A stretch of 34,876 nucleotides of DNA from an uncultured Thermogutta sp. (GTDB taxonomy: Bacteria; Planctomycetota; Planctomycetia; Pirellulales; Thermoguttaceae): positions 1-34,876 of the forward strand of contig CAKZMM010000121.1 of the NCBI GenBank assembly GCA_937128505.1, given 5' to 3'. The notes below the pieces were generated by a model. The model had not been told where the DNA came from. It saw only the letters and a program-made list of their open reading frames with translations, and did no database searches. The position numbers were made by a program, and so were the translations under genes. Numbering within the stretch: the stretch's first letter is position 1; each line of letters begins with the position of its first letter. Below, piece by piece: positions 1-7,490 of this stretch.

Positions 1-293
1 GCGGTTAGGATGATGACTTAGTACGGCAACGAACTTCAGGAGGAGGCTTAAGGCTTTCGGTTCAAAACGGGGGCGACCATTCGCCGCCGTAGTACGAGAG
101 CGACTTTCAAAACGGAGTTCAAAGCTTCAAAGGTAAAGGCATAAAGGCATACAGAAGGGAGAACACTTTACGCAGCAAAGGGAAAGCTTCGAGCGATTTA
201 TAAGGAAGTGTAAGGAGATTAAGAGGTCGTAAAGAGAATCGAATACACTGCGAGCAAAAACGTTTACGGTACTTTGGGGGTAAGGGGTTTTCG
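1..293. other. Start of window; no gene recognised
   Basis: One frame ends in a stop at 19-21 and could be the tail of an upstream gene, but six codons are too few to identify. A strong AGGAGGAGG at 41-49 is not followed by a usable start codon. A 9-base duplication, TAAAGGCA, lies around 134-150. The segment precedes gspG and may contain its promoter. Confidence 0.4.
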
Positions 294-785
294 ATGGCTG
301 GGTACAAAACTCGTTTCCTTAAGCAGCTCACTAAGAAGCAGGTACGGCAGTCGGTGCGAGCCAGGCGGGATCGCCGTGCTTTCACGCTGGTCGAAGTCTT
401 GCTCGTGCTGGTGATCCTGGTGATTATCGGCTCGCTTGCGGTGACGGCGCTGGGGCCGATTCAACGTCGGGCATACATCAACGCGGCCCGCTCGCAAATC
501 AAAGCGTTTAAAACCCCGCTGAATGCCTATCAACTTGATATCGGGGATTATCCCTCCACCGCACAGGGGTTGGATGCCTTGCGCTACCCGCCTGCGGATT
601 TGGCGGACCCCAGCAAATGGTCCGGGCCCTATCTGGATAGCGAAGTCCCTTTGGATCCCTGGGGTAATCCGTACCAATACGAGTACCCCGGCCGCTATGA
701 CAGCAGTCAGCCGGATATCTGGTCTTTTGGCCCGGATGGGATCAATGGAACCGAGGACGACATCGGTAGCTGGCAACAGAGCTGA
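294..785 (+). CDS. gspG: Type II secretion major pseudopilin GspG
   Basis: This 163-residue protein is the major pseudopilin that polymerises into the periplasmic pseudopilus of a type II secretion system. A basic leader (residues 1-29) ends at a prepilin-peptidase site, RRAFTLVEV, with Glu at +5, followed by a hydrophobic helix to about residue 52. The globular part has family hallmarks: an LDIGDYPS segment near 81-88, the DPWGNPYQYEYPG block near 121-133, and a C-terminal calcium-loop-like FGPDGINGTEDDIGSW. The length is normal for GspG with a long leader. The residue before the cleavage site is Ala rather than the usual Gly. It is the first gene of a run of pseudopilin genes and ends 2 bases before the next start. 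The start is preceded by a purine-rich TAAGGGG about 6 bases upstream. Confidence 0.93.
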   Translation: MAGYKTRFLKQLTKKQVRQSVRARRDRRAFTLVEVLLVLVILVIIGSLAVTALGPIQRRAYINAARSQIKAFKTPLNAYQLDIGDYPSTAQGLDALRYPPADLADPSKWSGPYLDSEVPLDPWGNPYQYEYPGRYDSSQPDIWSFGPDGINGTEDDIGSWQQS

Positions 786-787
786 AC

Positions 788-1471
788 ATGGGTCCTAAGA
801 ATGCAATCGCCAGTTCGCGGGATCGGGCAGGTTTCCTGCGGCGGCGGGCCGTGCATTTCCGCAGTGCCTTCAGCCTTTTGGAAGTACTGCTAGTCCTCTC
901 GCTTTTGGTGGTTATGGGGAGCCTGAGTTGGCCGGCCCTCCAGCGCTCGTTTGCCAATCAGCGGCTGCAAGCCGGGGCCGATACGTTGCAAATCTGCTGG
1001 GCTCGAGCCCGCCTCAATGCGATCAAGAACCAAACACCTTACCTCTTCCAATGTGTGTTGGGAGAAAATCGCTATCGACTCATTCCGTATGAGTCGCTCG
1101 CAGCCGGTACCGCGTGGGCCAGTTTTGCTGCGGAAGGGACTTCCGCTATTCCCACCAGCACCCTGCGATCGGCGGAACAAAGCGGCGTAGGGGCATCCGA
1201 TTTTCAGCTTCCGGAGGGTGTTGTCTTTGCCGATTGTCAGACTGAATGGGATACTCGCACTACCTCCATCGTGGTCGAGTTTCAAAACCTCCTCGGTAGT
1301 GATGGGCTTTTGTGGTCGGATCCTATTCTCTTTTACCCCGATGGAACGGCAACTACAGCCGTGATCGTATTGGAGAATCAATGGGGGCGGCAGATCGACG
1401 TTCAATTGCGGGGTTTGACCGGAACGGTCACCGTCGGCCGGCCGCGAGCAAGCTCAGGCGGGGACTTGTAG
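788..1471 (+). CDS. gspH: Type II secretion minor pseudopilin, GspH-like
   Basis: This 227-residue protein is a minor pseudopilin. The leader (residues 1-27) ends in SAFSLLEVLLVLSLLVV, a prepilin-peptidase site with Glu at +5 and then a membrane helix. Residues 55-75 (NQRLQAGADTLQICWARAR) fit the amphipathic region typical of GspH/FimT, where the protein packs into the pseudopilus tip. The rest is a beta-rich domain with little motif content. The position right after gspG supports GspH, since the usual order is G-H-I-J-K. The gene starts 2 bases after the gspG stop and has no strong ribosome site, so translational coupling is likely. As in GspG, the residue at -1 is Ala instead of Gly. It is certainly a class III pilin-like protein; the H assignment rests on order and the N-terminal region. 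Confidence 0.82.
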   Translation: MGPKNAIASSRDRAGFLRRRAVHFRSAFSLLEVLLVLSLLVVMGSLSWPALQRSFANQRLQAGADTLQICWARARLNAIKNQTPYLFQCVLGENRYRLIPYESLAAGTAWASFAAEGTSAIPTSTLRSAEQSGVGASDFQLPEGVVFADCQTEWDTRTTSIVVEFQNLLGSDGLLWSDPILFYPDGTATTAVIVLENQWGRQIDVQLRGLTGTVTVGRPRASSGGDL

Positions 1472-1478
1472 CAGCGCG

Positions 1479-1499
1479 GCACCCGCTTGTGCCGGGTGC
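1479..1499. other. Perfect 7-bp stem-loop after gspH
   Basis: GCACCCG and CGGGTGC form a perfect 7-bp stem around a 7-base loop, 8 bases after the gspH stop. An A/T-rich stretch follows but there is no run of T, so it is not a classical Rho-independent terminator. It could attenuate transcription or protect mRNA ends between gspH and gspI, or be one copy of a dispersed palindromic element. Only one copy was seen in this window. Confidence 0.45.
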
Positions 1500-1699
1500 T
1501 ATAAAAGAGAAATCAAGGGGGGATGTTTCTCGCACGAACTGGCGCATCCAGAAATTTTAACCCTATTCTCACGGGTATCCCGGAAGATCTCACAAGGATC
1601 CCGAAAGAAAAATTCCGGGGGATATTGATCGCCTCAGGTGGCGGCTTGGCAAGCAAATTCCCATAAGGCATACGCAAAACGAGTTCTCTTGAGGATGGA

Positions 1700-2416
1700 A
1701 TGCCGATGCAGGGTGCGCGTGTTTTCGCCCGAAAAATAAGAGGGTTTTCGCTTTTAGAAGTGATTTTGGCCATTGCGATCTTGGCCGGGGCGATTGCCGT
1801 ACTGGGAGAAGTGGCCCGCTTGGGGATGCGCAATGCCAGCCGGGCAAGAGATTTGGCTCAGGCCCAACTTTTGTGCGAAAGTAAGCTGGCGGAAATTCTC
1901 GCGGGAATTGAACCAGCGGAAAGTGTGGAGGGAGTTTCCTTTGAAACAGGGCTATCGCCAGAATGGCTTTACTCGATTGAAACGGCTGTGGTCGACCCCG
2001 CAGGGCTTTTGGAAGTTCGGGTGACGGTGGAGCAAGACCTCCCTCCGGAAAAGCAGCCCGTTCGGTGTGCATTGGTTCGGTGGATGGTTGATCCGGCCGT
2101 TATCGTCTCGGAAGACGTCGCGGCCAGTGCGGAGGAAGCTGCCGCCGAGTCGGCCGGTGTTTCCCAGGCTACGGGGGCGCAATCGGGGACATCGCAGAGG
2201 GGTTCGCCGAGTCAAGGTAGCTCCGGCGGGCAAGGTCCTTCGGGCGGAGGCCAACCGGGTGGTGCGGCCCCGCAGCCCCCTTCAGGAGACCCACCGCGGG
2301 AAGGGGCACCGGGTACTGGCCCCGCACCTCCGCCGCAAACCGGTCCGGGTAGTCCTAGCCCACCCGGAAACTTGAATCCGCCGGAACCTCGCCGCGACGA
2401 ACAAAGGCGAAATTAA
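1700..2416 (+). CDS. gspI: Type II secretion minor pseudopilin, GspI-like, with long low-complexity tail
   Basis: This 238-residue pseudopilin has a short leader (residues 1-15, ending KIRG) and a canonical site, G before FSLLEVILAIAILAG, with Glu at +5. Residues 40-135 contain the GspI-like core, including the AQAQLLCESKLAEILAG helix common to GspI. From about residue 137 the protein turns into a low-complexity tail rich in Ala, Ser, Gly, Pro and Gln that runs to the end, roughly 100 residues. Ordinary GspI proteins are about 120-130 residues, so the core is normal and the tail is an addition. GspI normally nucleates the tip complex with J and K, and genes for both follow here. ATG at 1700 is used; a second ATG at 1706 would cost only two residues. 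Confidence 0.85.
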   Translation: MPMQGARVFARKIRGFSLLEVILAIAILAGAIAVLGEVARLGMRNASRARDLAQAQLLCESKLAEILAGIEPAESVEGVSFETGLSPEWLYSIETAVVDPAGLLEVRVTVEQDLPPEKQPVRCALVRWMVDPAVIVSEDVAASAEEAAAESAGVSQATGAQSGTSQRGSPSQGSSGGQGPSGGGQPGGAAPQPPSGDPPREGAPGTGPAPPPQTGPGSPSPPGNLNPPEPRRDEQRRN

Positions 2417-2756
2417 CAGGGTAAACACACCAATTTTTCGACGTGGCGAGAAGCTGGACTGAGGCGGCGTTAAAAGGCGCATCTCGTGCTCCCGCGATGG
2501 CTCCGAAAGAAATCGGCGGATTTGGTGGGCGGGAGCTTTTCTGGCGGCATCAGAGGTATGGCACAGGCGAGCTCCGGCGATTGAGCACAAGCCAATAAAG
2601 ACCAGGCATAAATGTATCTCCATGTGGCGCAGCGAAAGAAAGTCGCCTAATACAGATCGATTAAAAAGCGATTTTGCGGCTGCTGGCTCGATCGCGCCGA
2701 TGCCGGGGGCACGCAGCGGATCGTTGCCGCCCTATCGGAATGGGGGTTTTTGGCTG
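2417..2756. other. Spacer between gspI and gspJ; no separate gene seen
   Basis: This stretch lies between the gspI stop and the preferred gspJ start. The gspJ reading frame stays open back to an ATG at 2622, so part of it could be translated as an extra 45 residues, but that extension has no recognisable domain. No convincing repeat, RNA or promoter was found. Confidence 0.4.
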
Positions 2757-3923
2757 ATGTTGTCTCGAACAATCGGTTTCAATTCTGCCCGGAAATGTCG
2801 AGAACGTGTTTTCGTTTTCGGCCACGGCATCGCCTTTTCCACTTGGTTGCGGGGAAAGAATCTCCCCGGGTTCACCCTTCTAGAACTTTTGCTGGCACTA
2901 CTGCTTTCCGGTTTTGTCCTCATAGCAGTCGCCATGACGGTGGACCTGCATTTGCGGGTCGTTCACCTCGGGCGGCACAAGGTGGAGGAGGCACAACTGG
3001 CTCGGGTAATCTTGCAAAGGATGGCTGACGATATTCGGGCCGCAATCCCCTACCATGAACCGGATCTCACAGCTTTGACGACGGGGTTGCAGCAACTTTC
3101 GAGCGAGTCGCTGGCCCTCCTGACTACAGGCGGATGGGGAGAGGGAGCCTCCCAATCAGGAAGCTCCAGGAGTTCGTCTTCCGGGGGATCATCCGGATCT
3201 TCCGGCAGTTCTTCCGGCACGTCCTCCGGGGCTTTGCAAGGGTCTTCGGGGTCAAGCACCTCGGGAACCGAGGAAGGCGCGACAGAGGATGAATCCGAGG
3301 AGTCGGAAACAATCGAGTTGGGAACTCCCCGCTCGATTCCCGGTCTTTACGGCGGGCCCGATTGGTTGCAGGTGGATGTGAGCCGCTTGCCGCGGCCCGA
3401 TCAATTCGCTCTGACGGAAGCTTCGGGCGAGGGGGAGCTCCTGGCCGATCGACTCAGTGATGTAAAGACGGTGCTCTACGGGCTGCTCGTGCCGGGGAGT
3501 ACCATGGCTTCCTCCCAGACCAATATCTCGGGGCTCGGCTGGGGGCTTTACCGCCGGGAGGTGGATCGGGCAGTCGGCTCGTTGGCCAGTGAGCAAAATG
3601 CACTGGATCAAGCCGTGATTGCCACCGGTCCTTTGGCGCCCGAGGTGGTTAGTTTGGAGTTTTGGTACTTCGATGGCTCGCAGTGGTTGGATTCTTGGGA
3701 TAGCGAAGAGCAGGGTTCGCTGCCGGTGGCTGTGGAGATCATCATAGGAATCAACAAGAATCGGGCTAGCCTAACGGAAAGCGTGGATACCATGCTTCAG
3801 TCCACGGAGGAAGTCGCCTTGCCTGAAACGCTGTATCGCATGGTGGTGTGGTTGCCCGCAGGCAAAGCTGCTGGCGAAGAGCAAAGCGAAATACCGACGG
3901 AATCGACAGGATCGACGGAATAA
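2757..3923 (+). CDS. gspJ: Type II secretion minor pseudopilin, GspJ-like, with Ser/Gly-rich insert
   Basis: This is a pseudopilin of about 388 residues. After a 38-residue leader, a canonical site LPG/FTLLELLLALLLSGF with Glu at +5 leads into a membrane helix and the helical stretch EEAQLARVILQRMADDIRAAI (about 77-97), typical of GspJ. Residues 131-170 are almost only Ser and Gly, followed by an acidic block (171-188), then a beta-rich domain containing VVSLEFWYFDGSQW, a GspJ-like segment. Usual GspJ is about 200 residues, so the insert nearly doubles it. The start is uncertain: the frame is open from ATG 2622 (433 residues), with further ATGs at 2700 and 2757. I prefer 2757 because the leader is then closest in length to its neighbours and a GGGGG tract lies about 10 bases upstream. 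GspJ forms the tip complex with GspI and GspK. Confidence 0.85.
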   Translation: MLSRTIGFNSARKCRERVFVFGHGIAFSTWLRGKNLPGFTLLELLLALLLSGFVLIAVAMTVDLHLRVVHLGRHKVEEAQLARVILQRMADDIRAAIPYHEPDLTALTTGLQQLSSESLALLTTGGWGEGASQSGSSRSSSSGGSSGSSGSSSGTSSGALQGSSGSSTSGTEEGATEDESEESETIELGTPRSIPGLYGGPDWLQVDVSRLPRPDQFALTEASGEGELLADRLSDVKTVLYGLLVPGSTMASSQTNISGLGWGLYRREVDRAVGSLASEQNALDQAVIATGPLAPEVVSLEFWYFDGSQWLDSWDSEEQGSLPVAVEIIIGINKNRASLTESVDTMLQSTEEVALPETLYRMVVWLPAGKAAGEEQSEIPTESTGSTE

Positions 3924-3965
3924 TCCGGTGGCGATCATCAACAGAAGCCATTTGGACTTGTAGAG

Positions 3966-5663
3966 ATGGCAGCGATGAGAAGCAATCTCAAGGGCCAAGA
4001 TCGAATCGGGACCAACCGGGACACCAGCTCCCTAAATAAGCGGGGCATGGTTCTGATTTTGGTTTTGGTCGTGATTCCGGTATTGACGCTCGCTGCGCTT
4101 ACCTATTCGGAATTGATGCTTGTAGAGCGCGAAGCAAGCCAGGTCGCCTTGCGGCATGTGCAGGCCCGCGAACTCGCGCAGTCGGGAATCGATGCAGTTC
4201 GGGTGTTTCTATCCACGGATACCGATACTCAGACTCAGGCAGGGGGATGGTACGACAATCCTTCGCTTTGGTCCTCTCAACTGGTGATCGATGACCCCGA
4301 TCCGCGGTATTGTGGGCTTTTTTCGCTGATTGCCCCGGCGTTGCAGGAGGGGGATTACGCGGGAATCCGGTATGGGATTGAAGATGAATCGGCCCGGATT
4401 AATCTCAACACATTAATTGTGATCGACCGGTTTTTGCCGGGAACCGCGCGCGAACTTTTGATGGCGTTGCCGGGGATGGACGAATCGATAGCGGATGCCA
4501 TTTTAGACTGGATGGATTCGGACGATGAACCGCGGGAATACGGGGCCGAAGCGGACTATTACCTGGCATTAAATCCTCCTTACTCCCCGAAGAACGGACC
4601 TTTAGAGTCCATCGAAGAGTTGCTTTTAGTGCGGGGAGTGACGCCATATTTATTGTTCGGGGCGGATGTAAATAGAAATGGGCTCATTGATCCCGGGGAA
4701 CCTAACCCGGCTAGCGTTCCCGAACTTCAGGGCTATGAAGATACGATGTCCCGCGGGTGGTCGGCATACCTCACTCTTTGGAGCAAAGAACTGAACATTC
4801 GGTCCGATGGGACGGTGAAGATAGATGTCAATCAAGATGATTTAGAGAAACTTTATACCGAACTTGAGGAGCTTTTCGGGTCGCATTGGGCAACTTATAT
4901 CGTGGCTTACCGACAGCAGGAGGAGCCGTACCAAGCGGGACAATCTTCTGAAGAAGAGGTGGAGACTGAACCAAGTGGTCAGCTAGATTTGTCGCGAAAC
5001 GGCAACCTTCAGTTGACCACAATCCTAGATTTAATCGGGCAGCGTGTCCGGGTGCAGTATCAAGGGGAAGAGGAGGCGAAGATTCTCGAAAGCCCATTCC
5101 CCGATCTTCCCGAAGCGATGGATCTTTATCTACCGCTTCTTATGGAGCATTTAACGGCAGTGCCGAATACAGTGATCACGGGCCGGATCAATATCAATCA
5201 AGCTCCGCGGCTGGTGCTTCAAGGGTTGCCCGGGATGACCCCTGAAATCGTGGAGGAAATCATTGCCCGCCGCGTGGAAGATCCTTCTCAAGCGGAGCCG
5301 TATCAGAAGTATGAAACGTGGATCTTGCAAGAAGGGATAGTCACGCTTGAAGAAATGAAGGCCTTGATACCCCTCATCTGCGCCGGCGGGGATGTGTATC
5401 GCGTGCAAGCGGTCGGCTACTTCGAACGGGAGGGGCCGGCGGCGCGGATCGAAGGCGTGTTAGACACTACCAAACGCCCCGCGGCGATACTATTCTGGAG
5501 AGAGATGAGTCATTTAGGCGGGTTTGCCGCCGAGGCGGGATCTTATTCCAATTTCGCAGCGTTAACGCCAACGCGACTTTTGGAAAGACTCCGGCAGAAG
5601 AACCTCTCACCGCTGGCGATCGTTGGCATGGATCGATCGGGTGCCACCTTCCTACGGCGGTGA
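3966..5663 (+). CDS. gspK: Type II secretion minor pseudopilin GspK
   Basis: This 565-residue protein is the large minor pseudopilin that caps the tip of the pseudopilus. The leader ends NKRG before MVLILVLVVIPVLTLA; the usual Glu at +5 is absent, as expected for GspK. The GspK signature ARINLNT lies at about 143-149, followed by a helix-hairpin-helix/SAM-like part (LPGMDESIADAILDWMDSDDEPR). A second such unit occurs near 405-430 (GRININQAPRLVLQGLPGM). Between them, residues 234-245 (DVNRNGLIDPGE) match a complete EF-hand-type calcium loop. Known GspK structures bind calcium, but this loop lies in what looks like an insertion. It is longer than usual GspK (about 320 residues). ATG 3966 and ATG 3975 are both possible starts; neither has a strong ribosome site. 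Confidence 0.9.
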   Translation: MAAMRSNLKGQDRIGTNRDTSSLNKRGMVLILVLVVIPVLTLAALTYSELMLVEREASQVALRHVQARELAQSGIDAVRVFLSTDTDTQTQAGGWYDNPSLWSSQLVIDDPDPRYCGLFSLIAPALQEGDYAGIRYGIEDESARINLNTLIVIDRFLPGTARELLMALPGMDESIADAILDWMDSDDEPREYGAEADYYLALNPPYSPKNGPLESIEELLLVRGVTPYLLFGADVNRNGLIDPGEPNPASVPELQGYEDTMSRGWSAYLTLWSKELNIRSDGTVKIDVNQDDLEKLYTELEELFGSHWATYIVAYRQQEEPYQAGQSSEEEVETEPSGQLDLSRNGNLQLTTILDLIGQRVRVQYQGEEEAKILESPFPDLPEAMDLYLPLLMEHLTAVPNTVITGRININQAPRLVLQGLPGMTPEIVEEIIARRVEDPSQAEPYQKYETWILQEGIVTLEEMKALIPLICAGGDVYRVQAVGYFEREGPAARIEGVLDTTKRPAAILFWREMSHLGGFAAEAGSYSNFAALTPTRLLERLRQKNLSPLAIVGMDRSGATFLRR

Positions 5664-5831
5664 ACGCGGTATCCGAGGGGCGGGCAGGGCGTGTCGCTTC
5701 CTCGGAAAGTTATAAGCGAACCCACCTGCCACAATTACACATTGGCGAATACACAAGTACCTTTAGCAGATGAAATGTGGGACCAACGGATAGGGGAAGT
5801 GCTTGATAGCGTCTGCGGTCCTCGTTCTGAC

Positions 5832-5853
5832 AAAATACCGAGAAAATACCGAG
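5832..5853. repeat. 11-bp perfect tandem duplication in the gspK-gspL spacer
   Basis: The unit AAAATACCGAG occurs twice head to tail with no mismatch. It is followed at once by a looser pair of TTTTGACGTAC / TTTGACATAA, also about 11 bp. The 272-bp spacer 5664-5935 is A/T-richer than its surroundings and may hold a promoter for gspL, but no clean -35/-10 pair could be set. Confidence 0.7.
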
Positions 5854-5935
5854 ATATTTTGACGTACTTTGACATAATTTGGTGGAACCCTCGGAAGATT
5901 AACATGACTATTATTGCCGTAATGGTGACCGATTC

Positions 5936-7468
5936 ATGGCTCGGATCATAGCCTTCGAATGGAACACTGAACAGCTTCGAGTTGCCGTAGGTTCGGCGAA
6001 GCGGAACCTATTGGTCATTGAGAGACTTTTGAGTTTCGCTTTGCCGACCTCGCCTGAGGAGCGCGATCGACCCGAGCTATCGGTCTCCGAGGATTTGGCC
6101 CGGGAAATCGGCGAACTCTTGGCAGGCCAACGCTTCGGTCGGGCAGAAGCCATAGCTTTGGTGAGCCGGACGCATGTAGAGTTGCGGCAATTGACCTTGC
6201 CACCCGCGCCGGACGAAGAACTCCCCGAGATGGTTCGCTTCCAAGCCGCCCGGGAATTCACGTCGATTGGTGAAGATTGGCCGCTGGATTTTCTGCCGCT
6301 GGATGGAGATCCCAATCAACCGCGAAACATCTTGGCGGCGGCGATAGACCCCCGTCTGGTGGCGGGCATGCAAAAAGCATGCGACCGGGCAGGATTGAAG
6401 CTAAAGCGGATCGGGATCCGGCCGTTTGCTGCTGCCTCTTTAATTCTGCGTCAACAGGGAAGTGATCGCCCCGAGGCCCACCTGCTTCTTGGTCTTTTTG
6501 GCGACGAAGCAGACCTCAGCCTGATTGTGGAAGACCGGGTGGTCTTGAGCCGGTGTGCCCGGTTGCATGCCGATCCGCTTTTGGCCCCGGAAGGGGTGGA
6601 GGACCTAATCGGTCAGGTGCGGCGGACTATCGCGGCTGCCCAAGGTCAGCTCGGGAGCCGTCGGGTCCATGCTATTACGTTGTTTGGCGGCGGGCCAGGA
6701 CTGGGCCGACTTCGCGATCAGGTGGCATCGGAGCTTTCTCAGCCGGTTCATTTGGTGGATCCGGCGGGGGGGGTGTCGTTAAAGCCGCAAGCGGCGGGGG
6801 TGTCGCCGGAACATCGGGGAGAATTTGCCCCGTTAATCGGCGCCCTTTTAGATGAAGTGGAGCGTCGCCCTCCGGCACTGGATTTTCTCCAACCTCGCCG
6901 CAGACCCGAAGCCCCTACGCGGCGACCGACCTACACGCTGGCCGGAGCGGCCGCGATGACTTTGCTTGCGGCTATCGTGGTGTACGGCTGGGTGCATGGC
7001 ATCCAGATTCGCGATGAGATTAACACGCTCCAAACTAGGGTCAAAAATCTCGAAGCTGAAGAGCAGAAGCTCCGGCAGTTGGAAAGCATCGTGGAGGGCA
7101 TCGCCGCTTGGGAACAGGAGAATGTCAACTGGTTGGAGGAGCTTCATCACTTGGCGACAAAGCTCCCCGGAGCCGAGGACGTCATGCTCCGGCAATTGAA
7201 GTTGACGTTGAATCCCACCGGGGGCCAAGTCGACTTCGAAGGATTAGCGCGGAGTTTGGAGAGCATTGAGCAGCTCGAGCGGCAATTGCAGGATGAGAAC
7301 CGCGTCGTCGCCGGCAAGAGCAAAAACGAATTGGCCTCCCCGCAACATTATCGATACGAGTTTCGCTCAGGCGTGCGTGTTCAAACGCCCCAAGCGAGCC
7401 AAAGCCGCCAACCGCCCGCGGCAGCTCGGCCGGTAACTCGGCCCTCGGCTCCGCGAGTAACCCGTTGA
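5936..7468 (+). CDS. gspL: Type II secretion platform protein GspL-like (PilM-PilN-like fusion)
   Basis: This 510-residue protein fits the inner-membrane platform protein that links the secretion ATPase to the pseudopilus machinery. Residues 1-300 resemble the actin-like cytoplasmic fold of PilM/GspL: a start like RIIAFEWNTEQLRVAVG, a middle stretch AAAIDPRLVAGM, and a glycine motif LFGGGPGLGRLRDQV at 249-263. A basic, proline-containing linker (320-332) precedes a single membrane helix (about 334-354). A coiled coil (356-395) and a small periplasmic ferredoxin-like domain follow, as in PilN and the GspL C-terminus. It sits between gspK and a PilO/GspM-like gene, matching the K-L-M order. PilM and PilN are separate proteins in type IV pili, so the fused form favours GspL. 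GspL is the best name, though the sequence is divergent. Confidence 0.8.
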   Translation: MARIIAFEWNTEQLRVAVGSAKRNLLVIERLLSFALPTSPEERDRPELSVSEDLAREIGELLAGQRFGRAEAIALVSRTHVELRQLTLPPAPDEELPEMVRFQAAREFTSIGEDWPLDFLPLDGDPNQPRNILAAAIDPRLVAGMQKACDRAGLKLKRIGIRPFAAASLILRQQGSDRPEAHLLLGLFGDEADLSLIVEDRVVLSRCARLHADPLLAPEGVEDLIGQVRRTIAAAQGQLGSRRVHAITLFGGGPGLGRLRDQVASELSQPVHLVDPAGGVSLKPQAAGVSPEHRGEFAPLIGALLDEVERRPPALDFLQPRRRPEAPTRRPTYTLAGAAAMTLLAAIVVYGWVHGIQIRDEINTLQTRVKNLEAEEQKLRQLESIVEGIAAWEQENVNWLEELHHLATKLPGAEDVMLRQLKLTLNPTGGQVDFEGLARSLESIEQLERQLQDENRVVAGKSKNELASPQHYRYEFRSGVRVQTPQASQSRQPPAAARPVTRPSAPRVTR

Positions 7469-7490
7469 GGTCTTGGAGGAAAGAGGATTG

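Noticed and set aside
1-21. Tail of an upstream gspF gene
   Set aside because: Only six codons (A-V-R-M-M-T, stop) are visible; position before gspG fits but the sequence cannot be identified.
41-49. Strong ribosome site AGGAGGAGG as start of a small gene
   Set aside because: No start codon follows at a usable distance in any frame with a meaningful product.
5855-5885. TTGACA promoter for gspL
   Set aside because: TTGACG and TTGACA words are present but no -10 element sits at a proper distance, and the words belong to a short local repeat.
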